Part shown: in pieces, positions 17,604 through 25,433 of the stretch
How the letters are laid out: every line of letters starts with the position of its first letter
How positions within the stretch are numbered: position 1 is the stretch's first letter
Source of the DNA: a virus
IMG/VR virus record: IMGVR_UViG_3300044640_002948
Location: 1-35,228 of that record
Strand: one strand, 5' to 3'
DNA: 35,228 bases
Notes under the pieces: model-generated
What the model was told of the DNA's origin: nothing
What the model saw: the letters and a program-made list of their open reading frames with translations, nothing else
Database searches by the model: none
Translations under genes and position numbers: made by a program

Positions 17604-19499
17604 GTGCATAATTTTATACAAACAACCAGAAACGCAAATAATTTTAGAAAAGGATTTCTTATAGATCCGTTCGATGAGCCTACGTTTTTAACTTTTTCTA
17701 TTGATTTTAACTTAGACACTGAGCCTAAGAATGTAGGATATGAAGATTCTAAATTGTGGGAAAGTCCTCTTTTTAACGCTGGAAGAAAATGGGGAGCTAT
17801 TAATTTTTTAAATAGCAGAAGCTATGCGGCTCAGGCAAATTCTCTAGCTACTTTTAGAGAGATATTAAGATATTTAACCTTTCAAGCTCCTTGGTATTTT
17901 CAATCAATTAGCGGACTAAATAAGCTTAGAAGTCAAGCAAGAGACGTTACTAAGGGTTATAAAACCAAAGACATTGCACTTACAATAGGAACGTTAGAAG
18001 CAGTTGACTTAAGAATACAAGAACTTGCTGAATTATATACTCATTCTATTTATGATTTAACCTATAGAAGAGAACGTGTTCCAGATAATTTAAGATGGTT
18101 TTCAATGGACATCTATATTGCTGAATTTAGAAACTTAAGGTGGAGAATTCCAGGTTTAGGAGGGACTAGCAACACTATCACGGGAGCATTGGGAATCAAT
18201 AATGCAGCTATTGGAAATATAGGAAGCACCCTAAGCGGAGGAAACATACTAGAACAGTATGGATACATTAAATATAAATGTAGACAATGTGAATTTGATT
18301 TTAGTTCAACCCAGCCTTTTGATGATAAATTAGATATAGGAGCAAAACCACAAATGGCTTCAAATAAATTTAATATTAAAATAGGATGGTTTGAAGAGGA
18401 ATATAAATTCGGAGACGGTACTAAGATTTTCGCTGAACCTGAAAAGACTGAGATTGAGAACCCATGGGGAACTCGATTCACAGGTGCAAATGCACAGAAT
18501 ATTGGTGGATTTTTAACAGGCCTACCGATAGTAGGGGACGACATATCAAGAGCAGGTCAAAGAGGATTAAGTTACTTATCCCAAATAGGAGGATTAATTA
18601 ATCCAACTTTAGAAGCAGCTGCTCGATTTGTTAATGGCGCCGATACGTGGGATCAGGTAATAAACAATAGGATTGATTTAGGAGACAGATATGATAAAGG
18701 ATATGCAACAAATGGAGACGAGATACCAACTAAATCTCTTGGAAAAAATTTATTAGGTGAAGCATATGCGCCTCGATTGGGATCAGATTTATATCAAGAA
18801 TCAGCAGATCCTAAACGTCCCCCGGCGGCTGACGCGTATTCAACCGGATATGCGACCAATGGCGATCGAGTTCCAAGTAGAGCTGAAGTTGTGGATCGAA
18901 ATATTTATCCAGATCCGGTAAATCTATCTACAACTCCTGAAGGATCAATATATGTAAGTGACCCTGAACCTGAAAATGAGCCCGACGGATCAGTTTATCA
19001 GGGACCTATAAATTATCAACCAGAACCGAATGGTGACGTTTACAATGGACCTATAAATTATCCAGCGGAACCTAACGGGGATGTTTATCAAGGACCTGTA
19101 AATTATCCAGCGGAACCAGATGGTGACGTTTACACTGGAACGGTAAATTATCCAGCGGAACCTAATCAGAATGCATATCCGGCTTCTAGTCAAATTCAGA
19201 CTCCACCGTCAGGCCAAGTATATGCAGGTCAAGATCAAGTGACACCTCCTCCAGCTGGAGATGTTTATTCTAACCAGGTAAATATTATTCCTCCTCCGGG
19301 TGGAAATATTTATCCAGTATATAATCCTATATCTCAACCTTTAATAGGAAGAGTATATGATAGACCAGCAGGACCAGGAAAAGAGCCCAACGGCGATGTT
19401 TATCCAGATACGAATGAAAACTTAACTGAACCTGATCAGAATGTTTATCCAAAAGTAAAAACTTCTAAAAAGGAACCAGATGGAGATGTTTATCCTTAA
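17604..19499 (+). CDS. Baseplate-region structural protein with C-terminal 15-residue repeats
   Basis: A 631-residue protein starting at GTG, five bases after the hub stop; no ATG is available near this position. Residues 1-240 are a folded domain rich in aromatic residues (FDEPTFLTFSIDFNL, RWFSMDIYIAEFRNLRW) with a CRQCEFDF pair at about 226-233. The middle is Gly/Asn-rich. From residue 429 to the last residue the chain consists of thirteen 15-residue repeats plus an eight-residue end, consensus E-P-x-G-x-V-Y. Between hub and spike genes, it is probably a tail-tip or baseplate component whose repeats form an extended Pro-rich stalk or anchor. No known family recognised. Confidence 0.85.
   Translation: MHNFIQTTRNANNFRKGFLIDPFDEPTFLTFSIDFNLDTEPKNVGYEDSKLWESPLFNAGRKWGAINFLNSRSYAAQANSLATFREILRYLTFQAPWYFQSISGLNKLRSQARDVTKGYKTKDIALTIGTLEAVDLRIQELAELYTHSIYDLTYRRERVPDNLRWFSMDIYIAEFRNLRWRIPGLGGTSNTITGALGINNAAIGNIGSTLSGGNILEQYGYIKYKCRQCEFDFSSTQPFDDKLDIGAKPQMASNKFNIKIGWFEEEYKFGDGTKIFAEPEKTEIENPWGTRFTGANAQNIGGFLTGLPIVGDDISRAGQRGLSYLSQIGGLINPTLEAAARFVNGADTWDQVINNRIDLGDRYDKGYATNGDEIPTKSLGKNLLGEAYAPRLGSDLYQESADPKRPPAADAYSTGYATNGDRVPSRAEVVDRNIYPDPVNLSTTPEGSIYVSDPEPENEPDGSVYQGPINYQPEPNGDVYNGPINYPAEPNGDVYQGPVNYPAEPDGDVYTGTVNYPAEPNQNAYPASSQIQTPPSGQVYAGQDQVTPPPAGDVYSNQVNIIPPPGGNIYPVYNPISQPLIGRVYDRPAGPGKEPNGDVYPDTNENLTEPDQNVYPKVKTSKKEPDGDVYP
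18888..19496 (+). repeat. Tandem 45-base coding repeat, 13 full units plus a partial
   Basis: Thirteen 15-codon units followed by an eight-codon partial unit that ends at the stop codon. The best-preserved units, such as EPNGDVYNGPINYPA, lie at about 18978-19157 and are also close in DNA sequence (aattatccagcggaacc recurs). Outer units keep only the P-x-G-x-(V/I)-Y core, suggesting growth from the centre by recent duplication. Confidence 0.9.
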
Positions 19500-19530
19500 A
19501 ACAAAAAATTTTAAAACTGTATAAATTAAT

Positions 19531-20184
19531 ATGATCGATAGTAAGCATGAGACTGATTCAAATGAATCTGATTATTTAAACAAGTATTTCATGGGAATAG
19601 TCGAGGATATTGCAGATCCTAGAAAAGAGGGCAGATGTAAGGTACGAATCTTTGGAATTCATGAAGACCTACCAACTGCAGATCTGCCTTGGGCCTATCC
19701 TACTCCAAAGAGTATGATTTTTGGTGCTGGAGGCAAATCGGGTTCGATTTCAATTCCTAAGTTGAATTCAGTGGTTGCAATCAGATTTAACGGAGGTAAT
19801 ATCTATGCTCCTGAGTATTTTGCAATTCATGAGCTGGCAGATGATATTAAAGAAGAGGCCCAATCTGAATACGAAGGATCTCATTTTATCCTTTTTGATG
19901 GAGACCAGGAACTCAAGATTTGGTTTACTCTAAATAAGGGATTAACCATACAATTAAAAGGAGCAAGCATTAACATCAATCAAAAAAATCTGATTACGGT
20001 AAAAACGGATAATAAAGTAGTGGTAGATTCTCCACAAATAGAATTAGGAGCTGGGGCAACTGAATCTGTGATACTTGGAGATGCATTTAAAGTCCTTTTT
20101 GATACTCATACTCATGCAGACTTGACTCCACCCCTAGTTCCATTGAATCCAGCAGTACTAAGTAAAATAACCAAGACTAAATAA
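19531..20184 (+). CDS. OB-fold baseplate spike protein, gp5/gpV-like without lysozyme domain
   Basis: A 217-residue protein with the layout of the tail spike that punctures the outer membrane. Residues about 18-110 form the OB-fold domain (FMGIVEDIADPRKEGRCKVR, then PWAYP, then VVAIRF and the Y-x-PEYFAI strand). A short beta-helix-like segment (about 125-185, SININQKNLITVKT) follows. The end is the HTHADLTPPLVPL signature seen in many gp5/gpV C-termini. The lysozyme domain of T4 gp5 is absent; a separate lysozyme lies at 12269-12826. Position next to hub and LysM genes supports the call. Confidence 0.85.
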   Translation: MIDSKHETDSNESDYLNKYFMGIVEDIADPRKEGRCKVRIFGIHEDLPTADLPWAYPTPKSMIFGAGGKSGSISIPKLNSVVAIRFNGGNIYAPEYFAIHELADDIKEEAQSEYEGSHFILFDGDQELKIWFTLNKGLTIQLKGASININQKNLITVKTDNKVVVDSPQIELGAGATESVILGDAFKVLFDTHTHADLTPPLVPLNPAVLSKITKTK

Positions 20185-20185
20185 A

Positions 20186-20764
20186 ATGGCGGCAGCAGAA
20201 CAGTTACAAAAGATGGATGATTTGATCGCAGCTCTTGGAAAGGAAACTAAATTTCCAGTCCCAGGACTTGATAAAGATAAAATTATCGAAGAAATTGCAA
20301 AAAATAATGAGCAGTTATCTGGATATTCTGAGGAATTGGACAGACAGAAAGAAACTGGAGAAAAGACCCCGGAGGAGGCTGAAGAGGAGAAAAAGAAAAT
20401 CCTAGATGATTTTAAAAAGACCTTGGAACCTTCGGTAAATGAACAGGTTGCAGTAATTCAGAATAATTATACCCTGATTCAAAAATCAACCAAACAATTG
20501 ACTGAAAATGTAGCAAGTGCAATTGCATCAACTGCGATTCCGCCGGCGATTGGAGCTCCACCTGTTGCCCCTAATCCAGCGTATGCCGTTGTTGAAAATA
20601 AACAAAAGAAAAACCTGTTATTGAGCATTCTGTCAACAATGAAGAAGGCCTTTCTAGATCTAATAGCTGCAGCTCGTAAAATAGCCTTTCCTCTTCCTGA
20701 TTCGGTCCTGACGTTAGGAGAATCAATAGGCAAATTAGAATCGGTAGTAGCTACAATCCCTTAA
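20186..20764 (+). CDS. Coiled-coil tail-module protein of unknown function
   Basis: A 192-residue protein. The N-terminal 85 residues are charged heptad-rich helix (EELDRQKETGEKTPEEAEEE and on). A Pro/Ala linker (AIPPAIGAPPVAPNPA) follows at about 115-131, and then a helical C-terminus with an amphipathic AFLDLIAAARKIAF segment. It starts one base after the spike stop, so it is in the same transcript. It may be a tail-tip or assembly protein. Its TAA sits in a TTAA that also provides the stop of the first gene on the other strand. Confidence 0.75.
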   Translation: MAAAEQLQKMDDLIAALGKETKFPVPGLDKDKIIEEIAKNNEQLSGYSEELDRQKETGEKTPEEAEEEKKKILDDFKKTLEPSVNEQVAVIQNNYTLIQKSTKQLTENVASAIASTAIPPAIGAPPVAPNPAYAVVENKQKKNLLLSILSTMKKAFLDLIAAARKIAFPLPDSVLTLGESIGKLESVVATIP

Positions 20765-21357
20765 TCCTTTCGATATAGATTTTCTATGCCTTCAGATCTA
20801 AACAGCTTGTTCAATCTGGATCCTGGGGTCACCGAGATCACGTTATAGCCTAGATCCTTTAATCTCTTCCAATTATTAAACATTAGTTCAAACCTGGGAA
20901 CATACCATTGCTTAGAGGGATTGTGCGAGCATCGATAATCTATTTGTTTCCAAAAGTGACTAGGATCAGACCAATTAAGCGAGGTACCAGCAACATAGAT
21001 TGTGTATTCAGATGCATCTAAATATTTATTGAATAGTATCTGTAAGCCGGTTGTGACTGAATCTGGGTACGAGCCTCTATTTACTCGATTATGAACATCA
21101 ATCCAGCCTGGACAAGGTTTAAGGTTTAAATAGTCGCTTGAAAAGCACAGACTTGATGATATTAATTTAGATTTTAGAATTCGGTCCCCTTCTATCTCTT
21201 TTAAGAGAGGAGAATCGTGAAAATAGAAATAGTTCGGAAAGTGTTTCAACCATATTCTATTTACCCCAAATGTTACTATAGAAGGATCCAGTTTATCAAA
21301 TTCAATATCGTTAATCTGAGGACTATTTCCTAGGACTAGCAGCTTTTTAAATCTCAT
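20761..21357 (-). CDS. Sialyltransferase-like protein (CstI/GT42-like Rossmann fold)
   Basis: A 198-residue protein, last gene of the glycan operon. The N-terminus (LLVLGNSPQINDIEFDKLD, then FGVNRIWL) follows the pattern of bacterial sialyltransferases of the CstI/GT42 kind, where GNGPSL...ID...R/N binds the CMP sugar. The S-motif-like region (VTTGLQILF, then EYTIYVAGTSLNW) resembles the second nucleotide-binding segment. The end (RLNKLFRSEGIENL) also fits. With NeuA and NeuB upstream, transfer of a nonulosonic acid is a sensible role. Relatedness to the MptE/DUF115 Rossmann group cannot be excluded. It overlaps the HAD gene by 11 bases. Confidence 0.6.
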   Translation of the reverse strand: MRFKKLLVLGNSPQINDIEFDKLDPSIVTFGVNRIWLKHFPNYFYFHDSPLLKEIEGDRILKSKLISSSLCFSSDYLNLKPCPGWIDVHNRVNRGSYPDSVTTGLQILFNKYLDASEYTIYVAGTSLNWSDPSHFWKQIDYRCSHNPSKQWYVPRFELMFNNWKRLKDLGYNVISVTPGSRLNKLFRSEGIENLYRKD

Positions 21358-21661
21358 TTAAATCAAATTTTGACCAGTCTTGAGAATTGATGTTCTTATC
21401 GTCGATAAAAAGATCGTAAGCTGGTTTTCCAAATTTAAGATCGTGATATTTGACTCCCCAAGTTGCAAACTGGAGCTCAGTTAACTCTCTCCAATCAATT
21501 CTGGTGACGGTTCCACGAGCTGTCCAATAGATCACAGTATGACCGGCATCGTAATAGCTATTTGCTCTGGCTATTGCATCCGGAATCGGAACTGCTTGAG
21601 CATAGTCTCCGTTAACTGATCCGGTGCAGATAGTATCATCAATGTCTATATAAATTATCAT
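21347..21661 (-). CDS. HAD-superfamily phosphatase
   Basis: A 104-residue small HAD enzyme. Motif I is DIDDTIC (6-12), motif II includes the Thr of YWTARG (about 45-50), and motifs III/IV are K78 with the FIDD at about 85-88. The protein has no cap domain, so it is the compact C0 type found in sugar and capsule pathways. In this operon it could dephosphorylate a nonulosonic acid 9-phosphate or another sugar phosphate, which is inference. The start shares ATGA with the Cys-rich gene upstream, and the end overlaps the next gene by 11 bases. Confidence 0.8.
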   Translation of the reverse strand: MIIYIDIDDTICTGSVNGDYAQAVPIPDAIARANSYYDAGHTVIYWTARGTVTRIDWRELTELQFATWGVKYHDLKFGKPAYDLFIDDKNINSQDWSKFDLNEI

Positions 21662-21942
21662 TGAATTTCGATATTATTTTCAGATTTAAACTTTTCCCAA
21701 TCAGACAGATTCATTAAGTCTGGAAATCGATCTCCAGAATTACAGGACTCTTTGACATACAGCTTACCTGGAATATCGCAGCCACAATAGATACAATATC
21801 CCAATCTAATGCAGTCTGACTTGCATATTTGAGAACGATAAAGCACCTGTTCCTGTTGATGTTTAGGAAGCATGCCTAATTCATCTCCTAACATTTTTAA
21901 GTTGCCTTCAATAAACTGTAATACTTTCTTTGGAGTAATCAT
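21658..21942 (-). CDS. Small Cys-rich, probably zinc-binding protein
   Basis: A 94-residue protein. A helical N-terminal 40 residues precede a Cys cluster: CKSDCIRLGYCIYCGCDIPG at about 38-57 and another Cys near 67. Four to six Cys in this spacing point to a zinc or iron-sulfur site. The same kind of short Cys protein occurs in phage and glycan loci, but I do not know its role. It is coupled on both sides by ATGA overlaps, to NeuB upstream and the HAD phosphatase downstream. Confidence 0.75.
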   Translation of the reverse strand: MITPKKVLQFIEGNLKMLGDELGMLPKHQQEQVLYRSQICKSDCIRLGYCIYCGCDIPGKLYVKESCNSGDRFPDLMNLSDWEKFKSENNIEIQ

Positions 21943-22823
21943 ATGCCTCTTAAGCTCTTTCTTTTTTCTAATTCAGACTTAAGAACCGATCTTTGACCAT
22001 ATCCGCCTCTAGCTGATTCAATGTCCTTAATGCTTTTAACTAATTTAATTAATCCCTGAGGCTCAACTGAGGCCATTTGGTCTGATCCCCATAAAGATCT
22101 ATCAAGAGTAACGTGTCGTTCAATCCAGGAGGCTCCTAATAGGGTAGAAGCCATGGTTGTAATTAGACCGAACTCATGACCTGAATATCCTACCTCGTAT
22201 TCCTTTCTAAAATCAGAGCGGATGTGATTAAGATAAACAATATAATCCAGATTTAAATCTTCAATCGGGGATGGGTAGGTTGAATTGGTATGAAACACCA
22301 CATCAGGTTCCCCTATCTGAATTGCCTGATCTATTTCAGGCTGAGTGCTCATTCCAGTTGAAATTAAGAGGAATTCAGAAGAGTCCTTTGCATCTTGAAT
22401 TAATTCAAGGTCAGTAATTAAAGCTGACGGTATCTTCATCACAGGTCCGGATTTACCATTCGGCAAAGCAGTATGATATCGAGTCATGAATTTAACCGAA
22501 TTAAGGTCCCAGACTGAGGCGAACCATCCTATGCCTTTCTCTTGGCAATATCTATCAATCTCATCGTATTCTTCCTGACCGAATTCAATGTCTAATTTAT
22601 ATTGAAGATAAGTGGTTTCCTCTTCTCTCCAAGGAACCCTTTTAGGCTTTGATTTTTCAGCCTCAGGAACGCACACATTGGGATCTCGTTTTTGAAACTT
22701 GACATAGTCACATCCTGCTACACAAGCGATGTCGATTAATTTTTTAGTGTTATCTAAAAACTTAGATCGATCCTTTCCGTATGCGAAATTGATTCCTATT
22801 TCAGCGATAATTTTTGTACTCAT
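21939..22823 (-). CDS. neuB: NeuB-family nonulosonic (sialic) acid synthase lacking the SAF domain
   Basis: A 294-residue TIM-barrel enzyme of the NeuB family, which condenses phosphoenolpyruvate with an N-acetylated hexosamine to make sialic, legionaminic or pseudaminic acid. Visible motifs are AEIGINF (7-13), AGCDYVKFQ, ISTGMST, VGYSGHE and SWIERHVTLDR. The last two carry the His residues expected to bind the metal. Usual NeuB proteins are about 340-350 residues with a C-terminal antifreeze-like SAF domain. This one stops at KSLRGI, the point where the SAF domain normally begins. The TGA overlaps the next ATG, so the short form is designed, not a frameshift. The usual GPDH is GSDQ here. It is adjacent to a methyltransferase and the HAD gene. 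Confidence 0.88.
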   Translation of the reverse strand: MSTKIIAEIGINFAYGKDRSKFLDNTKKLIDIACVAGCDYVKFQKRDPNVCVPEAEKSKPKRVPWREEETTYLQYKLDIEFGQEEYDEIDRYCQEKGIGWFASVWDLNSVKFMTRYHTALPNGKSGPVMKIPSALITDLELIQDAKDSSEFLLISTGMSTQPEIDQAIQIGEPDVVFHTNSTYPSPIEDLNLDYIVYLNHIRSDFRKEYEVGYSGHEFGLITTMASTLLGASWIERHVTLDRSLWGSDQMASVEPQGLIKLVKSIKDIESARGGYGQRSVLKSELEKRKSLRGI

Positions 22824-23401
22824 TTTATATTATTTTTTTTAATTTTAATACCATAGCTAACGCATCCATCATTAGCTTTAATAGATATAGTTTGAGAATA
22901 TTTTTGACAAAATTCATTAACTGCTCTATTTACTCCAAAGTTATATACATTTTTAGTTTTTTCAAAATTTTGTTCATAATCATGCCCCATGATATATCCT
23001 CCGGATTTTACTTTTTTAAAGGAAATCTCCAGGTCAGCCATACACCCTGAATAGCTGTGGTCTGCATCTATGTAAACCACATCAAAATAATCATCTGGAT
23101 ATTTTGACAATGCTGATGTTGTATAATCTCTATGTATTACTATATTTTCGACATTTTGAAATTTAGTGTTAACCTGATTATATAGATCTTCACCGTTTAG
23201 TTTTACAACATTATTGCCGTCAACATCCCCTGACATTATATTTGCGTTTTCCCACAGATCAATTAATATTAACTGAGAAGGCTCACATATTTTTAATATT
23301 GACTCGGAAAAAGTTCCATTAAAAACTCCAAGTTCGGCTACTATTAAATTTTTAGGTAAATCTAGTAGCATTTGATTTCTATTTTCGTATATTTTTATCA
23401 T
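22820..23401 (-). CDS. Class I SAM-dependent methyltransferase
   Basis: A 193-residue methyltransferase. Motif I is VAELGVFNGTFSESIL (about 19-34), an acidic end of beta-2 is ILIDLWE, and DVVYIDADHSYSGCM (about 106-120) is the motif IV/post region typical of the Methyltransf_24/sugar O-methyltransferase group. In a glycan operon it probably methylates a sugar of the product. It is ATGA-coupled to neuB downstream and starts one base after the upstream gene. Base content is lower in GC than in neuB. The substrate is inferred from context only. Confidence 0.8.
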   Translation of the reverse strand: MIKIYENRNQMLLDLPKNLIVAELGVFNGTFSESILKICEPSQLILIDLWENANIMSGDVDGNNVVKLNGEDLYNQVNTKFQNVENIVIHRDYTTSALSKYPDDYFDVVYIDADHSYSGCMADLEISFKKVKSGGYIMGHDYEQNFEKTKNVYNFGVNRAVNEFCQKYSQTISIKANDGCVSYGIKIKKNNIK

Positions 23402-23402
23402 C

Positions 23403-24107
23403 TTATTTATGTTTAAACCATGCTATTTTATTATCCGAGTCGTCGGCTCTAAAGACAGTATTAACTGGGAGACCGTGTACTAAATTAGTTCTATAATAGG
23501 TATACAAGACGTGATTAAACGCACACATATCTACCGTCGTATGAGTGATTTTTGAATGAAGCAGTAAATTACTTATTTTTCCGGTTATGTCGATCAGATA
23601 ATCTCTATTTCCTCCTAATATGCCTGCGTTTATAACCTTTTTATCTAGATATTTTTTTAATTCATTATCAATTTCCTTATTGCTTAATAATTTATATCTC
23701 CTAAGCATCCACTGACTTTCCTGATTGATAATTTCTTCGTCGCCGCAGTATATTTTATCAGGCTGAATGTAATTGAACGGATTTTTAAGAATTACCACGT
23801 CAGATACATCTAGAAAAAATGCACTTGAAATATCTGTGTTCTGACTAAGCAGATCATGATATAATTTCCATCTTATGTCTATCATATTTAAACCAGACGA
23901 GTCGCATCGAACGAATTGTATTTTATCAGTTTTGTATTTTTCGATAAAAGCGTCTGACGAGTTGTCTATTAAGATTATACAATTTAAATCATGCTCTACT
24001 ATAGAATCATAGAATTTTTTTATTATTGTAAAATCGTCATTGGACCATATATTTGAACTTTGAGGGTCCTTTTCTGAAGTAAAATATGTTGTCAATACGA
24101 AATTCAT
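23403..24107 (-). CDS. GT-A-fold glycosyltransferase-like protein
   Basis: A 234-residue protein with features of GT-A glycosyltransferases: a beta-rich start (FVLTTYFTS), a CIILIDNSSD segment, FFLDVSDVVILKNPF at about 92-106, where DVSD may serve as the metal-binding DxD, and VINAGILGGNRD (about 157-168), an acceptor-side motif of several GT families. The family cannot be assigned confidently. Its place between a methyltransferase and a sialyltransferase-like gene points to sugar transfer for the operon product. Confidence 0.65.
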   Translation of the reverse strand: MNFVLTTYFTSEKDPQSSNIWSNDDFTIIKKFYDSIVEHDLNCIILIDNSSDAFIEKYKTDKIQFVRCDSSGLNMIDIRWKLYHDLLSQNTDISSAFFLDVSDVVILKNPFNYIQPDKIYCGDEEIINQESQWMLRRYKLLSNKEIDNELKKYLDKKVINAGILGGNRDYLIDITGKISNLLLHSKITHTTVDMCAFNHVLYTYYRTNLVHGLPVNTVFRADDSDNKIAWFKHK

Positions 24108-24117
24108 GCTGATAATT

Positions 24118-24786
24118 TTATTTTCTTAGTGATTTTTGCTTTTCGTATAAATTAAACAGGTCTTTTAATTTATCGTCTAATTTAATGTTACGGTTTGTTT
24201 TACAAAGATCAGCTAGGAACATGAAATCGACTTCGATCCTATGCAAGCTATTGCTCTGTGATGCAGATGAATCTACAAATTTAAAATCCCACTTTGGATT
24301 GCCGCTTCCAGTATATTCAGGGCTAGTTGGATAATAATTTTCAGTGAACCATTTGCCTGATGTGTAAAAATCAAATCCGGTTATAAATAGCTCCTTTGGC
24401 TTATTATTAATTATTTCGTTAATAGCGTTGATCCCGTTTAAGGGTGCAGGTGAATTTTCAAATAATTTATGGTCGGGAGTTCTTAGTACCTTAAACGGTA
24501 TTTGAGTTTCGTTATTAAAAATTCTTTTACATAAGATAAACTTAATACCTTTTTTGATTAGCAAGTCGTCAGTTAATTGATTATTTCTTATAAACTCTAA
24601 GTTCGTAGTTAAAACATCAATTCTTTCTCCATAATCCTTTGAATTTTTATTATATAATAGACCGTTTATTTTTACGACAACGTCATATGAATCGATTATT
24701 TTTCCGGAATTACTACCTGTTAAGTGATGAGCAGGTCCGACAATAACGACATTTTTGTTTTTTACTAAATCTTCAAAATTTTTCAT
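24118..24786 (-). CDS. GT29-type sialyltransferase-like protein
   Basis: A 222-residue protein. The segment VVIVGPAHHLTG followed by GSNSGKIIDSYDVVVKIN (together residues about 13-41) strongly resembles the L-sialylmotif of sialyltransferases, which binds CMP-sialic acid. APLNGINAINEI and ELFITGFDFYTSG (about 135-170) match the S-motif. A later SLHRIEVDF supplies an H...E pair as in the VS motif. It should transfer a nonulosonic acid from CMP. A TAAATAGTAAATA element, two changes from the late-promoter-like one, lies one base before the ATG, so it may have a start of its own. The region is about 25% GC in a sampled 60 bases. Confidence 0.75.
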   Translation of the reverse strand: MKNFEDLVKNKNVVIVGPAHHLTGSNSGKIIDSYDVVVKINGLLYNKNSKDYGERIDVLTTNLEFIRNNQLTDDLLIKKGIKFILCKRIFNNETQIPFKVLRTPDHKLFENSPAPLNGINAINEIINNKPKELFITGFDFYTSGKWFTENYYPTSPEYTGSGNPKWDFKFVDSSASQSNSLHRIEVDFMFLADLCKTNRNIKLDDKLKDLFNLYEKQKSLRK

Positions 24787-24803
24787 ATATTTACTATTTA
24801 TTT

Positions 24804-25430
24804 TTATACGTCTAGAACCGAGTCGTAATTTCTAAATCCGCCTCTAAGGTCACTATATCCAGGTCTCTGCTTTGTCAAGTGAGGCCTAAAAACAAAAACG
24901 TTAGCTGTCTGTTGATATTTTATAAATAAAGAGTCAACGGGCATTGAATAATTTGAATCGTCGATTATTTTTTTTAGAGAAATAGCTGTTTTTTTAGTTA
25001 TAAAGTAGCTATGTAGCGCTAAAGTACCATTAGTTCTGTAAATATTTTCAGTAACTTTCACAATTGGCTTTGTGTTATTTCCAGAAATATAGACCATATC
25101 CCAGTTTTTAGGCAGCTGGTCTTTAAATAATTGAAAATTTTGATTAAAATCATCGTTGAATACGATATCGTCCTCGAGTATTAGGAATCGGTCACCGTCT
25201 GATTTAATAATTTTTTCTAGAATTGCACGGTGACTTAATAAACAGCCTAATTCAGATTGATTTATCGGACTTGCAGTATTGGGATTGATTAAATTTTCAC
25301 CGTCAATTGCTGAAAGTCTTTCAACTTTACATCCAATTTTATTAAATTCTTCGACTGCTTGCTCCCATCTATCAGGCCGTCGATCAAGATTGATGCAATA
25401 TATTTTGTCAAAATAGTCGTTAAGGGTCAT
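24804..25430 (-). CDS. GT25-family glycosyltransferase
   Basis: A 208-residue member of glycosyltransferase family 25, the LPS/LOS galactosyltransferase family. The start IYCINLDRRPDRW (about 10-22) and AIDG (41-44) are typical. ELGCLLSHRAILEKI is followed by FLILEDDIVFNDDF (about 82-95), where EDD is the catalytic/metal motif. AVYISGN-like (MVYISGN) and TALHSYFITKKTA elements come later. Family members add galactose or glucose to LPS; here it probably extends the phage-made glycan. It starts four bases before the stop region of the upstream GT-B gene. Confidence 0.85.
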   Translation of the reverse strand: MTLNDYFDKIYCINLDRRPDRWEQAVEEFNKIGCKVERLSAIDGENLINPNTASPINQSELGCLLSHRAILEKIIKSDGDRFLILEDDIVFNDDFNQNFQLFKDQLPKNWDMVYISGNNTKPIVKVTENIYRTNGTLALHSYFITKKTAISLKKIIDDSNYSMPVDSLFIKYQQTANVFVFRPHLTKQRPGYSDLRGGFRNYDSVLDV

Positions 25431-25433
25431 ATT

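Noticed and set aside
18113-18544. Reverse-strand open frame of 143 codons
   Set aside because: It lies entirely inside the plus-strand structural gene in a region of clear plus-strand protein features; shadow frame.
18990-19193. Reverse-strand open frame made of repeats
   Set aside because: It only mirrors the 45-base coding repeats of the plus-strand gene.
18888-19496. The 45-base repeats as a CRISPR array or origin iterons
   Set aside because: The units are in frame, have no constant-repeat/variable-spacer pattern, and keep protein motif rather than DNA identity at the edges.
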